Positions 39,719 through 49,458 of a DNA stretch of 64,000 nucleotides are shown here, piece after piece. Under the pieces are notes generated by a model that was not told the origin of the DNA, ran no database searches, and was given only the letters and a program-made list of their open reading frames with translations. The stretch comes from Tritrichomonas musculus (lineage: Eukaryota > Parabasalia > Tritrichomonadida > Tritrichomonadidae), in the NCBI GenBank assembly GCA_039105265.1, contig JAPFFF010000005.1, positions 2,713,501 through 2,777,500 on the forward strand, written 5' to 3'. Positions within the stretch are counted from its first letter, which is position 1; each line of letters starts with the position of its first letter. Made by a program: the position numbers and the translations under genes.

Positions 39719-42700
39719 ATGTCTTTGACACTGTATTCTTGTAAAAGTAAAGAAGCTTATAAACTTAAAGCAAATGGTTTTGAAATATGTGCAGGAGAAG
39801 ATGAAGATGGGAATGAAAAAATAAATATCACACAAGATGATAAACCAAATGAATACCCAAAATTTAATTGTCTATACAATAAAGCTGAAGTTGATGCACG
39901 AGTGGTAAACGATTACATTGAAAATGGAGGCAGTCTTGAAGGATTCGGCGACGTTCCAATAACTGAAAAATCTACACAAATACTTGAATATAGAGCGCCA
40001 GAAAATATATTGATGGAAGTGAAATCAGAACAAGTAGAGTCCAACAGAGAGCTTATCAAAGATGAATTATGTGTTAATACATTCAATGACATTATCGAAG
40101 CGGAATCAAAAACCTGTGAAGCTGTCCATGATATGTACAACGAATTGATGTGTGCAGCTGACGGATATGAACAAGTAGTATTGGATGAAGATAAAGGGCA
40201 ATGTGAAGTTGTAAAATATGTTCAAACTCCAACAGATGAATTCCAACACCTTCCGTTTCATAATCTAGCTAGTATATTGAAGAATATCATTAAGAATGAA
40301 AAGAATAATCAAAATACCACAAGAATATTATATGATACATTTAACGAAACAAACTGGAAAAAATTTATAAATGGCACAAAGCAATATCATTACAATCTTC
40401 AAGACAATACCCTCAAGACAATAGGATATAAATATAAAAATAGCGATGAAGAAGTGAAAGCAGACCAGTTAGTGGAAGTAGGATGCCCGGGTGAATTCAT
40501 CGATATCTATACGCAAAACCAAAAAGATAATTACACAAATATTAAACTATTTATGGGTGCTTTCCTAGCACAATACTTGGTTGAAGTAATGATAAAGAAA
40601 GGAGTCAACTATATTAAAACCAGAAAAGATGCTGATAGTTTACGAATAACTATTGTTGAAGATGACGGTACATCTGAAACTATCACACTTGGAGAATACT
40701 TAAATAATGTGTACTCAAGCTTAAACAATCTAACGCAAGCTCATAATGATTTACATGATTATGTCCTCAAAATTAAATCTTGTAAATGCAATCAAGGGGG
40801 AGGAGGAATGAACCAAGCTGATATAAATCTCGTATTACAAATGAACAATGATATGAGACAACATATGGAAAACCATATCCGAGATTTACAAAATAATCAA
40901 AATCGTCTCTTCGTAGACAGAGCAGTTGAGTCTACTCAAGATGTATTTACTCAAACGATTTTATATCGAGATGCAATTCCAGAAATAGCGAAACAAGTCC
41001 TTGAACAAAATGAAGAGAAACAAAAAGTTGATGTACAAGATACAAGTTCGGACCGTGGAAAACATCATGGTGATGATTATGTGTGGAATGAATTATGGAA
41101 AGAATGGGAAGAAATAATAGATGAGTTTGACAGACCTGAAGGATGGAGAGAAGATAGACAAGCTAGTGTTCCAATAAATTATATTTGGGATTTGGTACAT
41201 GGAGAATGGGTCATGATTGATAATGTCCATGATAATATATCACCAACATGGAGGCATGAAATGGATAGTGAATACATTGCGTATAATCTTCTGAAGATAT
41301 ATGAGAATGATGAAAATGGTTATTTACGATGGAGCGACAGATATCAAGAGTGGGAATGGTACTCGTATTATGATTATTATACAGAGAATGAATCAATTTA
41401 TATTCCAAATAGAATTCGTGATAATCAAGAAGCCTTTGGTCCATCTTTTGCGTGGAATATTATGGATACACAATGGCAAGAACATGACCATGAATTCCTA
41501 GATAATTGGATAACTGATTCCATTTTAAACCCACCAGATAATTTCATATGGGACATTGAACATGAAGAATGGGTGATAATGACGCAACATTTTGATGGAG
41601 TTGATGGATGGCGTACAATACATACCAGCGAAATGATAGACATAGTTGAAATCCGAAATTCATTATTACATCTCTTTGGAAAAATAGAGTGGAATGAAGA
41701 AAGAAAACAATGGGTATGGAAGCCAATTCTGGAGAATGAAAATAATCCTCCTTCACCCCTCGCTCTTTTATCAAACGATAAATCTACTGGAACATCAATT
41801 GCTTTACCAGATTTTGTAAATAATGCAAGTTCATTTGAAGAAGTATTAAAATGCTATGGCGTTGATATCTGTGACGATACCCCTACATTAGATGAAACAA
41901 AACCAGTACTTGGTAAATATATTATCAAAGGTGATTTAGAAGTCAATGGTAAAATTCTTTGTGATTCTATTCCAAGTGGTGGAACATCAGGTGATTCTAA
42001 TTTTACGATTGAATCAGGATTAGCAGATTTATTTATTGAAAATGGAATGATAACACAAATAACAGATACCATTAATAATATTGACTGTAATATTTTAATT
42101 ATTGATGTACCTGAAGAAAGAAAGAATGGTTTCTTAAATTGGAACAGACCAATATTTAAAATTGTTTTAAGAAAGAATGTTATTTACGATGAAGAAGGAA
42201 GATACATTAAAGAATTCTACATCTCTTCAAGAAATAATAAAATAGTCTGTCCAGTCATTACGTATGATATAGACCAAAAATATTGCATCATAAATGATAA
42301 CTCTTTTACTATGACTCGTTCAATAGGACCTGCTGACCAAAGCAAATTAGATGGAAAATTTTACATAGCATTTGATAAAAGATTACCATTCGATCCACGT
42401 ACATTATATATTAATGGTGATTTAAGTATTATGAACCAATTCACTCCAACTGCATTAAAAACTGATAAAGCAATTAAATGTTCTGTTATCGAGGCTGATA
42501 ATGCACTCAAATTACATAAATCCGATGTTCATTATTTCTATAAACCATCAATAATTACAGAAGATAATGAATTTTATAAAATGGTGTTCTCAGTTGATTC
42601 AAATTATAATATACCAAGTAATTTAGAATTCATTTTCAAAGAATATTGTTTTGGCAATACATGGTCTTTAATGTGGAAATTAGATGATAATAACGCTAAC

Positions 42701-45700
42701 AAAGGATATTGGACAGGTTATAATTGTCAAGGATGTTATAATAAAAGAATAATAACCAAATGTCAAACTACATGCAGATTATATGGATTAACAGCATCAG
42801 CATATGCTTTATGTACGGGAGCAATAATTATGGTGAAAGATGATGAACTAAATAATAAAATAGTAGAGAAAGATGACAAAGGATTAATGCATGCTCTTTG
42901 GAATGTATGCACTAGAGAATTCAAGATGTTATTAAAAGATGGAACAGAAAAAGATGCTCGAGATTCTCATTTTCAACTAAGAATAAGCATTGATAATACT
43001 GGAAAAATATTTAACAATACATCATATCCAAATTATTCAACACTACCAGTTTATGTTTCATGTGTTGAATGGCAAAATTATTACAAGAATCCTAATGCTA
43101 TTAAAGATTTGCTCAAGACATTTGAAAGAGGAGTATTATATTTAACACTACCTGATTCTTCTGATTCCATGAGATTGACATTTAGATTTAGTGATGAAGT
43201 TAATAGTACAGTAGATGTGTATCAATATAATAAAGCAAAGGATTGTGTTTGCATAGGAATATATGCAGAATATGATACAATAGATAGAATTCCATATAAA
43301 TGGAGTGATTCAAATATTGATACAACAAAAAAAGATGTAGAACTATATCTAAGGAAAGATTTAATTGATCCAATAGAAGAAGTTAATTGGGATTCAACAA
43401 CAAATGCATTTAAATACATAATAGACCAACAATTTTATGATATAAGACCAAATCCAAATGCCGCAACAACTCTTTATACTGACTATAATATCACTTCATC
43501 CAAAATCATTACTGCAGATAACATTACAACGATGAGAAGTGATTTAAATGTTTTGACAAATAATTTTGATGTTGTTTCATATGATGTCAAGGATATTACA
43601 TCAAAAGTAGATACATTAAGAAGTGAAATGACTGAGCAACAAAATAAAACTCAATATTTAAAGTCTGAAACAGATAAACTAGAAATAATGGCAGGAGTTG
43701 CGTTAGCAATAGGAGCAACAGGTACGTTAATGGGAGGTTTATCATTAACAGAAACAGGTATTAGTTTTGGCTTCAATGGTATTAATGGTTCTGTTAGATG
43801 TATTGTTGAATCTGGAGAAAGATGGTTTGGTTATGCTAATGAATTACCATTACATTTATTAAGTAGAAGTATTAAAACTGATTTAACTCCATTAATTGAT
43901 TGGTGTAATGAAGACATAAAAGAGTTAACATATGATGCTAATGAAGATTCAAGTGTTCCTAGTGTTGCGGGTGTGTTCAATATATGTAATAATGTTGTGC
44001 ATGCGATGAAACCAACATTTAAAATGTTATGTAATGCTATCAATGAATTAAATAATAATTATATTTCACAGAATGATTTGGTTAGGGATGATACAATAGA
44101 TGTTGTTGGTAAATATGTCAATGGTGAGGTCCATTTAGAAGCAGAAGATGTTATCACAGATGGAACAATTAAAGCAAGGTTTTTGGTCCAAAAAATTAGT
44201 GAATACAATGATGTTGATTATGAAGAGAATATAATTACTATAAATATTACTGGTGGGGCAATAAATTATCAAGGAACAAATGATTTCCCTAGCTGCGCAA
44301 TGAATGATAAAACATTTGTTATATCAAATCCAAATAAACTTAGAGTTGGTGGAATATAGATTAAAGAAAATACATGTTTGAGACATATGGACTTTACACT
44401 AAATGATTTGGCATATACTTGTGATATAGATGCATTACATAAGAAGATAGATGTATTAAATGATTTTGCAAATTCAAATAATAACGAAATATCAAAAATA
44501 ATTAATAATGTTGTATCTAAAAATGAATTGAAAAGAGAAGACACTATTGATGTGGTTGCAGAAACAGATGGCTCAACAATTACTTTAACTGCTGAAGATA
44601 CAATAAGCAATGGCATGATTGTATTTAGAATATATTTAGCAAATGCTCAAAAGAATTGTTACTTCAGGTTTGAGGAAGGTGAGATAACAGAATATAAAGG
44701 GGTCACAGAAAATATAATATTAGGGGATGTCGTTATTAAACCTCTAGCCAGAAGTGAAGAATTTAGGGCATCATGGTTAAATAGTTATGAGAAGAATGAC
44801 AATATAATTACCATACATAGTACTCATACATCTAAAATATCAGGTGTTATTATTCAGGGAAATTCATGTACGAGAAATATGACATTTACAACAAATGATT
44901 TAGCATATTCTTGTGATATAGATGCATTACATAAAAAGATTGATGCTTTGGCTGCTAATTCACATAATAATGATGCAGCTATGGCATCCACATTAAATGA
45001 TTTTCCAACTGTTGATGAAGTTAATTCAGCGTTAGATGAAATAAAAAATAGTATGGTAAACATGGATAATTTGTATACGAAAGAAGAAGCAGATGCTAAA
45101 TATGCGACAAAAGAAGAAATTCCTGATTTGACTCAATACGAAACAAAAACAATAGCTGAAGGGAAATATGTTTTGAAAAGTGAAATTCCACTTGTTGTTC
45201 AATCTGATGAAACTGAATGTGATGCAACAGCTGCTGTACCATCATTAGCTTGTGTCACTAATACATATCAAACAATATTTGAAAGTAATCTAATTGATAA
45301 AAAAGTTGATTTATTATCAAAACTATTGGATTCAACTTATTATAAGAAAACAGATTGTGATGAAAAATATCGAAGCAAAAATGATTTGAAATTTGGGAAT
45401 AAAATTATTCTACCAATAACAAACGGCCCTTACGAACCAGAACATCTGCTTGGTGATTTCTTTTCTACTTCATTCATTCCATTCCAAGAAGGAGCTCACT
45501 TGGTTGGTGTGACTGGCTCAAATGTAAATGAGGAATTTGATATTATATTCAAGACGGAAAGTACAGAAAACATACGCGATACAATTGCTCATGTTATGAC
45601 AACAAGTGTTGGCACATTTTATTGGGAAGAAGCAACAGGTGTACTTTATAATTACGATGGAACATATCCTGTACGAGTTACTAGAGCCGAATTTGGTGAA

Positions 45701-46666
45701 GAAGATCAAATCGCATTGAAAAGTGAAAATAATGAACTGAAGACAAAAATTGAAAATTTAGAGAGAGAGAACACAAATTTAAAGGCTACTATAGAAGCAA
45801 TGAAATCAAGATTAACAGCATTAGAAAATGGTTCATATGTCACCAAAGATGATTTATCAGAATATAGAAAATTAAATGACATCTCATATCATAATCATCA
45901 AGAACTTTCTATAACAAATAAAGAAGTGTTATTGGATGATGGTGATGAACAAAGGAGATTTACAACATCTCATATACCATATCATGAGGGAACTCATTTA
46001 ATTGGAAAATATACTGATACAGATAGTGTTGAGCATTCATTTGATATAATATTTGAGACCCAAGATGAAATCTCAGAGACTCAATATTGGAATTGTATTT
46101 TATTCCTCAAACAATCTGAAATCAGTGAAGAATTATATATTGATTGGGATGTAATGACTGGAGCAATTTTCATTTATGATGATTATTATGGTTATTATAT
46201 TGGTTGTGAAATATCTTCTGCAACATTTGATGAGGACATTTCATTATCTACAAGCAATGAGCTGACCAACTACTATACCAAAGATGAGCTGACTAGATTT
46301 GGATTAAATGATGGCTATCAAATAATACCATCTGTATTTGAATTATCAATGGAAAACTTAAATAATATTAGATTTAAGTATGCTGGCTCAAATGTAGCTG
46401 CTGTGTGGAATAGGCTACATATATTTGTATTCAAAGATATTGTTGGTAAGAATCATTTCATTAAATTTGATTTTATTCACAAGCTAATTACTTTGGATAA
46501 CAGTGTTAGTTCAACATATGAAATCCCAATTGAAAATTCTTGTACTAATGCGATAAATATTACCTTGCGGACAAATGGTTTTGTTACAACACAGGAATTA
46601 GTTAGCAAATATGAAATATTCACCACCCAGCAAGTTAGCCATCAGTTGGCCAATCAAAAATATTAA
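39719..46666 (+). pseudogene. Giant fibre-like gene of C1 (looks broken, about one break)
   Basis: This locus carries, without an insertion, the parts that are separated in Polinton A. In order: N-terminal block (LYSCKSKEAYKLKANGFEI), helical region, six W-rich repeats (DDYVWNELWKEWEE, INYIWDLVHGEWVMI, DNFIWDIEHEEWVIM, each ending in WR or WI) over about residues 445-670, the KPVLG beta-rich region, NPNAATTLYTDYN block, a hydrophobic segment (GVALAIGATGTLMGG), tandem modules each ending in DIDALHKKID, a coiled coil (NELKTKIENLERENTNLKATI) and a C-terminal beta-rich part. I infer an anchored particle fibre. The gene family is not one I can name. Confidence 0.65.
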
Positions 46667-46759
46667 AAAATCATTGCTCTTCAGCTGGATTTAGCGTTGG
46701 GTACATTTCAATCGTGGTAAATATTTTTTTGTAGTCATTAATGACAAATGGAGGGATTT

Positions 46760-47096
46760 TTATTCCATAATTTTATGGTGCTCATCAAAACATCTATATC
46801 TTGGTGCATCTCTTTCTCTTTCCCTATCATAATCATTATTGTATTTCAAGACTGCTGCACGCCTAAATTTAGCATATCTGAAACCACTAAATGTATTCCT
46901 TTCACAAGCTTTAGCTTGGGCCTTGCTTTAGCAAGTCATCTAGTACTTCAATGATGACATATCCATGCGAATCACATGTCCTAACATTTTTTTGTGAGTC
47001 GTATATTTGTTGTGTCTCACGTGATGTATAGTAGGAGTTTCTTAGAGTGAACTTTTTATACTGTGTCATAATTTTTAAATCAGAAGGGGTGTCCAT
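46760..47096 (-). pseudogene. Small minus-strand gene remnant near the C1 right end
   Basis: Short open frames (MDTPSDLKIMTQYKKFTLRN..., and a basic one containing YAKFRRAAVLKYNNDYDRE) lie just inside the terminus, mirroring the outermost minus-strand gene of Polinton B. They look like one small broken gene. No family is recognised. Confidence 0.35.
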
Positions 47097-47205
47097 TTAA
47101 TAGCGGGAAAAAATTAATGGCAGCTTAGCTGACTTTTGGCGTTAGCCAAATGGAGGGATTTTTTATACGGGACGTTAAAAAATCACGCCATTTACATATA
47201 CTACT
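47097..47205. repeat. Right terminus of C1
   Basis: Read inward it starts AGTAGTATATGTAAATGG. It contains AAATGGAGGGATTTTT (47149), which recurs at 46746, and a GGCGTTAGCC palindrome. No left partner is visible. Confidence 0.55.
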
Positions 47206-47278
47206 TTTTGAATAGAGAACTTTTTGAATAGCTGGCTTTTTGAATGAGGAACTTTTTCTGAATGGAACTTTTTGAATG
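47202..47278 (+). repeat. GGAACTTTTTGAATG repeats, right of C1
   Basis: About five variant copies, the clearest at 47264-47278, in the same orientation as at 39536-39603. Confidence 0.8.
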
Positions 47279-47302
47279 GGGTCCAGGGGCGGGAGCCCTT
47301 GG

Positions 47303-47346
47303 AGTAGTGGTAGGCTGGGGCATGCCAAAGCCTACCGTTAACTACT
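47303..47346. repeat. Probable right terminus of Polinton D
   Basis: Read inward from 47346 it is AGTAGTTAACGGTAGGCTTT, similar to the A terminus AGTAGTATACGTTAGGCTGT. It folds on itself (AGCCTACC with GGTAGGCT). The region just inside is unusually GC-rich (GGGGCGGGAGCCC). Confidence 0.55.
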
Positions 47347-48585
47347 AATGGCTAGGAAGTGATATGTGAATGTTAGTAATGTATGCGCCAGAAAAACGCT
47401 ATATCTCAAACACGAATAATTTATTTTTACTTGGGTAAAAGGGAGCACTACAGAAAATGTCAACAGCCGCAACAAGCCAACCATTAAAGAAACTTTCATA
47501 CGATTATTTATTGTTCCTCTCATCGCCTAATTACTTGCCATTCGAATATAGCTATTATGTATGTGAATACGTTAAACATGAAAGGTACTTAGATATATAC
47601 AAGAGATGCAGAATTGGCCATAGAGAGATATTAATGAAGATAGATGAAGAGATAGAAGAGATAAGAAAGGTGCTATATAAATACCTCTGTGAAACAAAAA
47701 CTAATTATATGTGTAACCGCGGTTACGGACAAGAATGTAACGTGATGAATTATCTTGAATGTAATCTTACTGGAGGTGCAAAGGAGATGATAGAAAAGCT
47801 TAAGCAGGCCAGAAAAGATAGGAAGAAAGAATTCGAAAGGGAAAAGAAAGAGCAAGAAGAAAAGCAGAGAAATCAAACAAAAGAACATTGTAATGCCATG
47901 CATGAACTAAAGAAACTTGCATGGGATAAAAACGGTACATATGCGTACCAACAAAACAGCCTCGTTAGTGTCAGTCAAGAATGGCTAAATGAAGTTAAAA
48001 GGCTATTAGAGATAACAGGAGAGAATACCAGTTACGACAATATTATATACCTTATATCATACCTAGCAGAACAAACTGATTGATAATTTTTTTCCGTATA
48101 AAATGGACGGCGACATTGAAGTGACAAAAAATGATTTTGTCGTGAAATTGAATGAAACGTAAATGTCCTGAGTGAAAAGTTCGTTGTTAATAAAAAACAG
48201 GTGTTTTTAACGAAAGCATAGTGCGGGCAGTAGAGTATCTGGGAAGTTATGCAAAAACGCGAATTTTACAACTGTGACGAAAAAATGAATGGGCTACGGG
48301 GTTTGCAGGGATGTTTGGCTGTAAGCCAGACATCACTCCAAATACTATTGATGAACTTCAATATATGTTTAGAAAATGATCTTATTGATTTCATTTTTTT
48401 CATCATTGTAGTAATATAATATATTTTATATTATTATTAAATAATTTTTTAGAAATGTTATCATTCATGCCATTTTTTTTTTATTTGGTTATTTTTTAGG
48501 TATTATTAAAAATCATTATTTCTAAAATAAATTAATAATTAATTTCATTTTTACTGTCATTTGACAGAAACAACCAAAAGCAGTT
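47347..48585. other. Segment between the D and C2 termini
   Basis: It holds one ORF (47457-48083) and about 500 bp without a gene. The non-coding part has moderately GC-rich pieces and a GTTTGGCTGTAAGCCAGAC hairpin (about 48314) before AT-rich sequence. It could be host DNA that both elements entered, or a remnant of another element. Confidence 0.5.
47457..48083 (+). CDS. Unrecognised 208-residue coiled-coil protein
   Basis: The ATG at 47457 opens a frame with an N-terminal Tyr-rich segment (YLPFEYSYYVCEYVKHERYL), a helical centre, a CNRGYGQECN region with several Cys, and a strongly charged coiled coil (QARKDRKKEFEREKKEQEEK, about 120-145). There is no signal peptide and no membrane segment. 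It lies between two Polinton termini, so it may be a host gene or an orphan of an older element. Codon use looks like its neighbours. Function unknown. Confidence 0.5.
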   Translation: MSTAATSQPLKKLSYDYLLFLSSPNYLPFEYSYYVCEYVKHERYLDIYKRCRIGHREILMKIDEEIEEIRKVLYKYLCETKTNYMCNRGYGQECNVMNYLECNLTGGAKEMIEKLKQARKDRKKEFEREKKEQEEKQRNQTKEHCNAMHELKKLAWDKNGTYAYQQNSLVSVSQEWLNEVKRLLEITGENTSYDNIIYLISYLAEQTD

Positions 48586-48886
48586 AGTAGTATATGTTTG
48601 TCATGATTTTAGGACTTCGGCCCAAACTCCTGACAAACCCTTTGAAAACACCTTATTTTTGGCACTTTTTTGGTCTCAAACACCTCATTTTAGCCCTTTT
48701 TTTGACTCAAAAAGTTGTCCAACAACTTCTTAAGTATCCCCATACTTGACCCCCTATTTTCACTCAACAATTTGGGTTCAAAAAGCTGTTTGTCATACTC
48801 GCTAATAAAGTCCTGATTTTAGGACTAACGAGTTGTTTCAACTTTTTTGAAAAAAAATATTTTTTATCCCCAATGCAAATACAAAA
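48586..48886. repeat. Left terminus of C2
   Basis: It begins AGTAGTATATG. TTTGTCAT and TGATTTTAGGACT each occur twice (near 48596-48614 and 48802-48825), and ACAAAC/GTTTGT inverted pieces occur. No gene is visible. The last bases form the leader of the gene at 48887. The inner border is uncertain because no partner repeat is present. Confidence 0.6.
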
Positions 48887-49432
48887 ATGACGACATCTCC
48901 GATGACTCCTGCAAAACAGGCAAAGCCACTTTACTTGTCTGTCAATAAATTATGTGATAAATTGGAGGAATATATTGAGGCCCACAAAGAGAAAGACCCC
49001 GCCATCGATTCAGCTCATGAATTCTATATTATCATCGACAAAGAGTATCTCTTTCCTGACAAATTTAACGCCAATAGAATAGTTTGCAGGCCCTTAGTCG
49101 TCTCAATTTATAAGAATCAACAGTTTCTATACAAAGAATTGTGTGAGTTATTTGACTGCGAAAAGGTATATCTATGCTTTAACAAGAAGGGAAGCCACTA
49201 CTCAATCGACACAGCAAAGAACGGGAAAAACAAGATACAGGACGTGGTTATTGTAAGGGAACCAAAGAAATTTACAACTAAGGATAGCAAAGAGATTGAA
49301 TATCATCAGATGTTTCAATATGACGCAGGCTTTTTGATTGAAGAAATAGATACTAGAATTAAGTCAAATCGTCCTAATTGTGCCGGTCTGAGCAAGGATT
49401 ATGGTAGATTTATCAAGGAATGTGGCATATAA
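48887..49432 (+). CDS. Unrecognised 181-residue protein of C2
   Basis: A mixed alpha/beta protein: KPLYLSVNKLCDKLEEYIEA opening helix, strands EFYIIIDKEY, VVSIYKNQQFLYKELCELFD and KVYLCFNKKG, and a basic C-terminal half. The opening resembles 23633 (Polinton B) and 32381 (Polinton D), possibly one family near element ends. T6 lies 21 bp upstream of the ATG. Function unknown. Confidence 0.55.
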   Translation: MTTSPMTPAKQAKPLYLSVNKLCDKLEEYIEAHKEKDPAIDSAHEFYIIIDKEYLFPDKFNANRIVCRPLVVSIYKNQQFLYKELCELFDCEKVYLCFNKKGSHYSIDTAKNGKNKIQDVVIVREPKKFTTKDSKEIEYHQMFQYDAGFLIEEIDTRIKSNRPNCAGLSKDYGRFIKECGI

Positions 49433-49442
49433 ACAGCCCTTA

Positions 49443-49449
49443 TTTTTTT
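49443..49449 (+). promoter_or_regulatory. T7 tract deciding the start at 49459
   Basis: TATTTTTTTGTAAATC, with the last T 9 bp before the ATG at 49459. This favours that start over the in-frame ATG at 49420. Confidence 0.45.
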
Positions 49450-49458
49450 GTAAATCAA

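Larger units (their letters stand above)
39604..47205. mobile_element. Polinton C1, partial A-like element
   Basis: C1 carries a penton-gene fragment and a giant fibre-like gene in the same divergent pair as A, then small minus-strand remnants and a right terminus ending TACATATACTACT at 47205. The left end is truncated inside the penton-like gene. It is broken: left end missing plus about two breaks. It lies between two tracts of GGAACTTTTTGAATG repeats that probably belong to the right region of D. It is related to A but clearly diverged, so it is not a recent copy of it. Confidence 0.7.

Noticed and set aside
49420-49458. Upstream ATG at 49420 as the start of the EF-hand-like protein
   Set aside because: It overlaps the end of the previous gene and lies before the T7 tract; 49459 fits the leader pattern.
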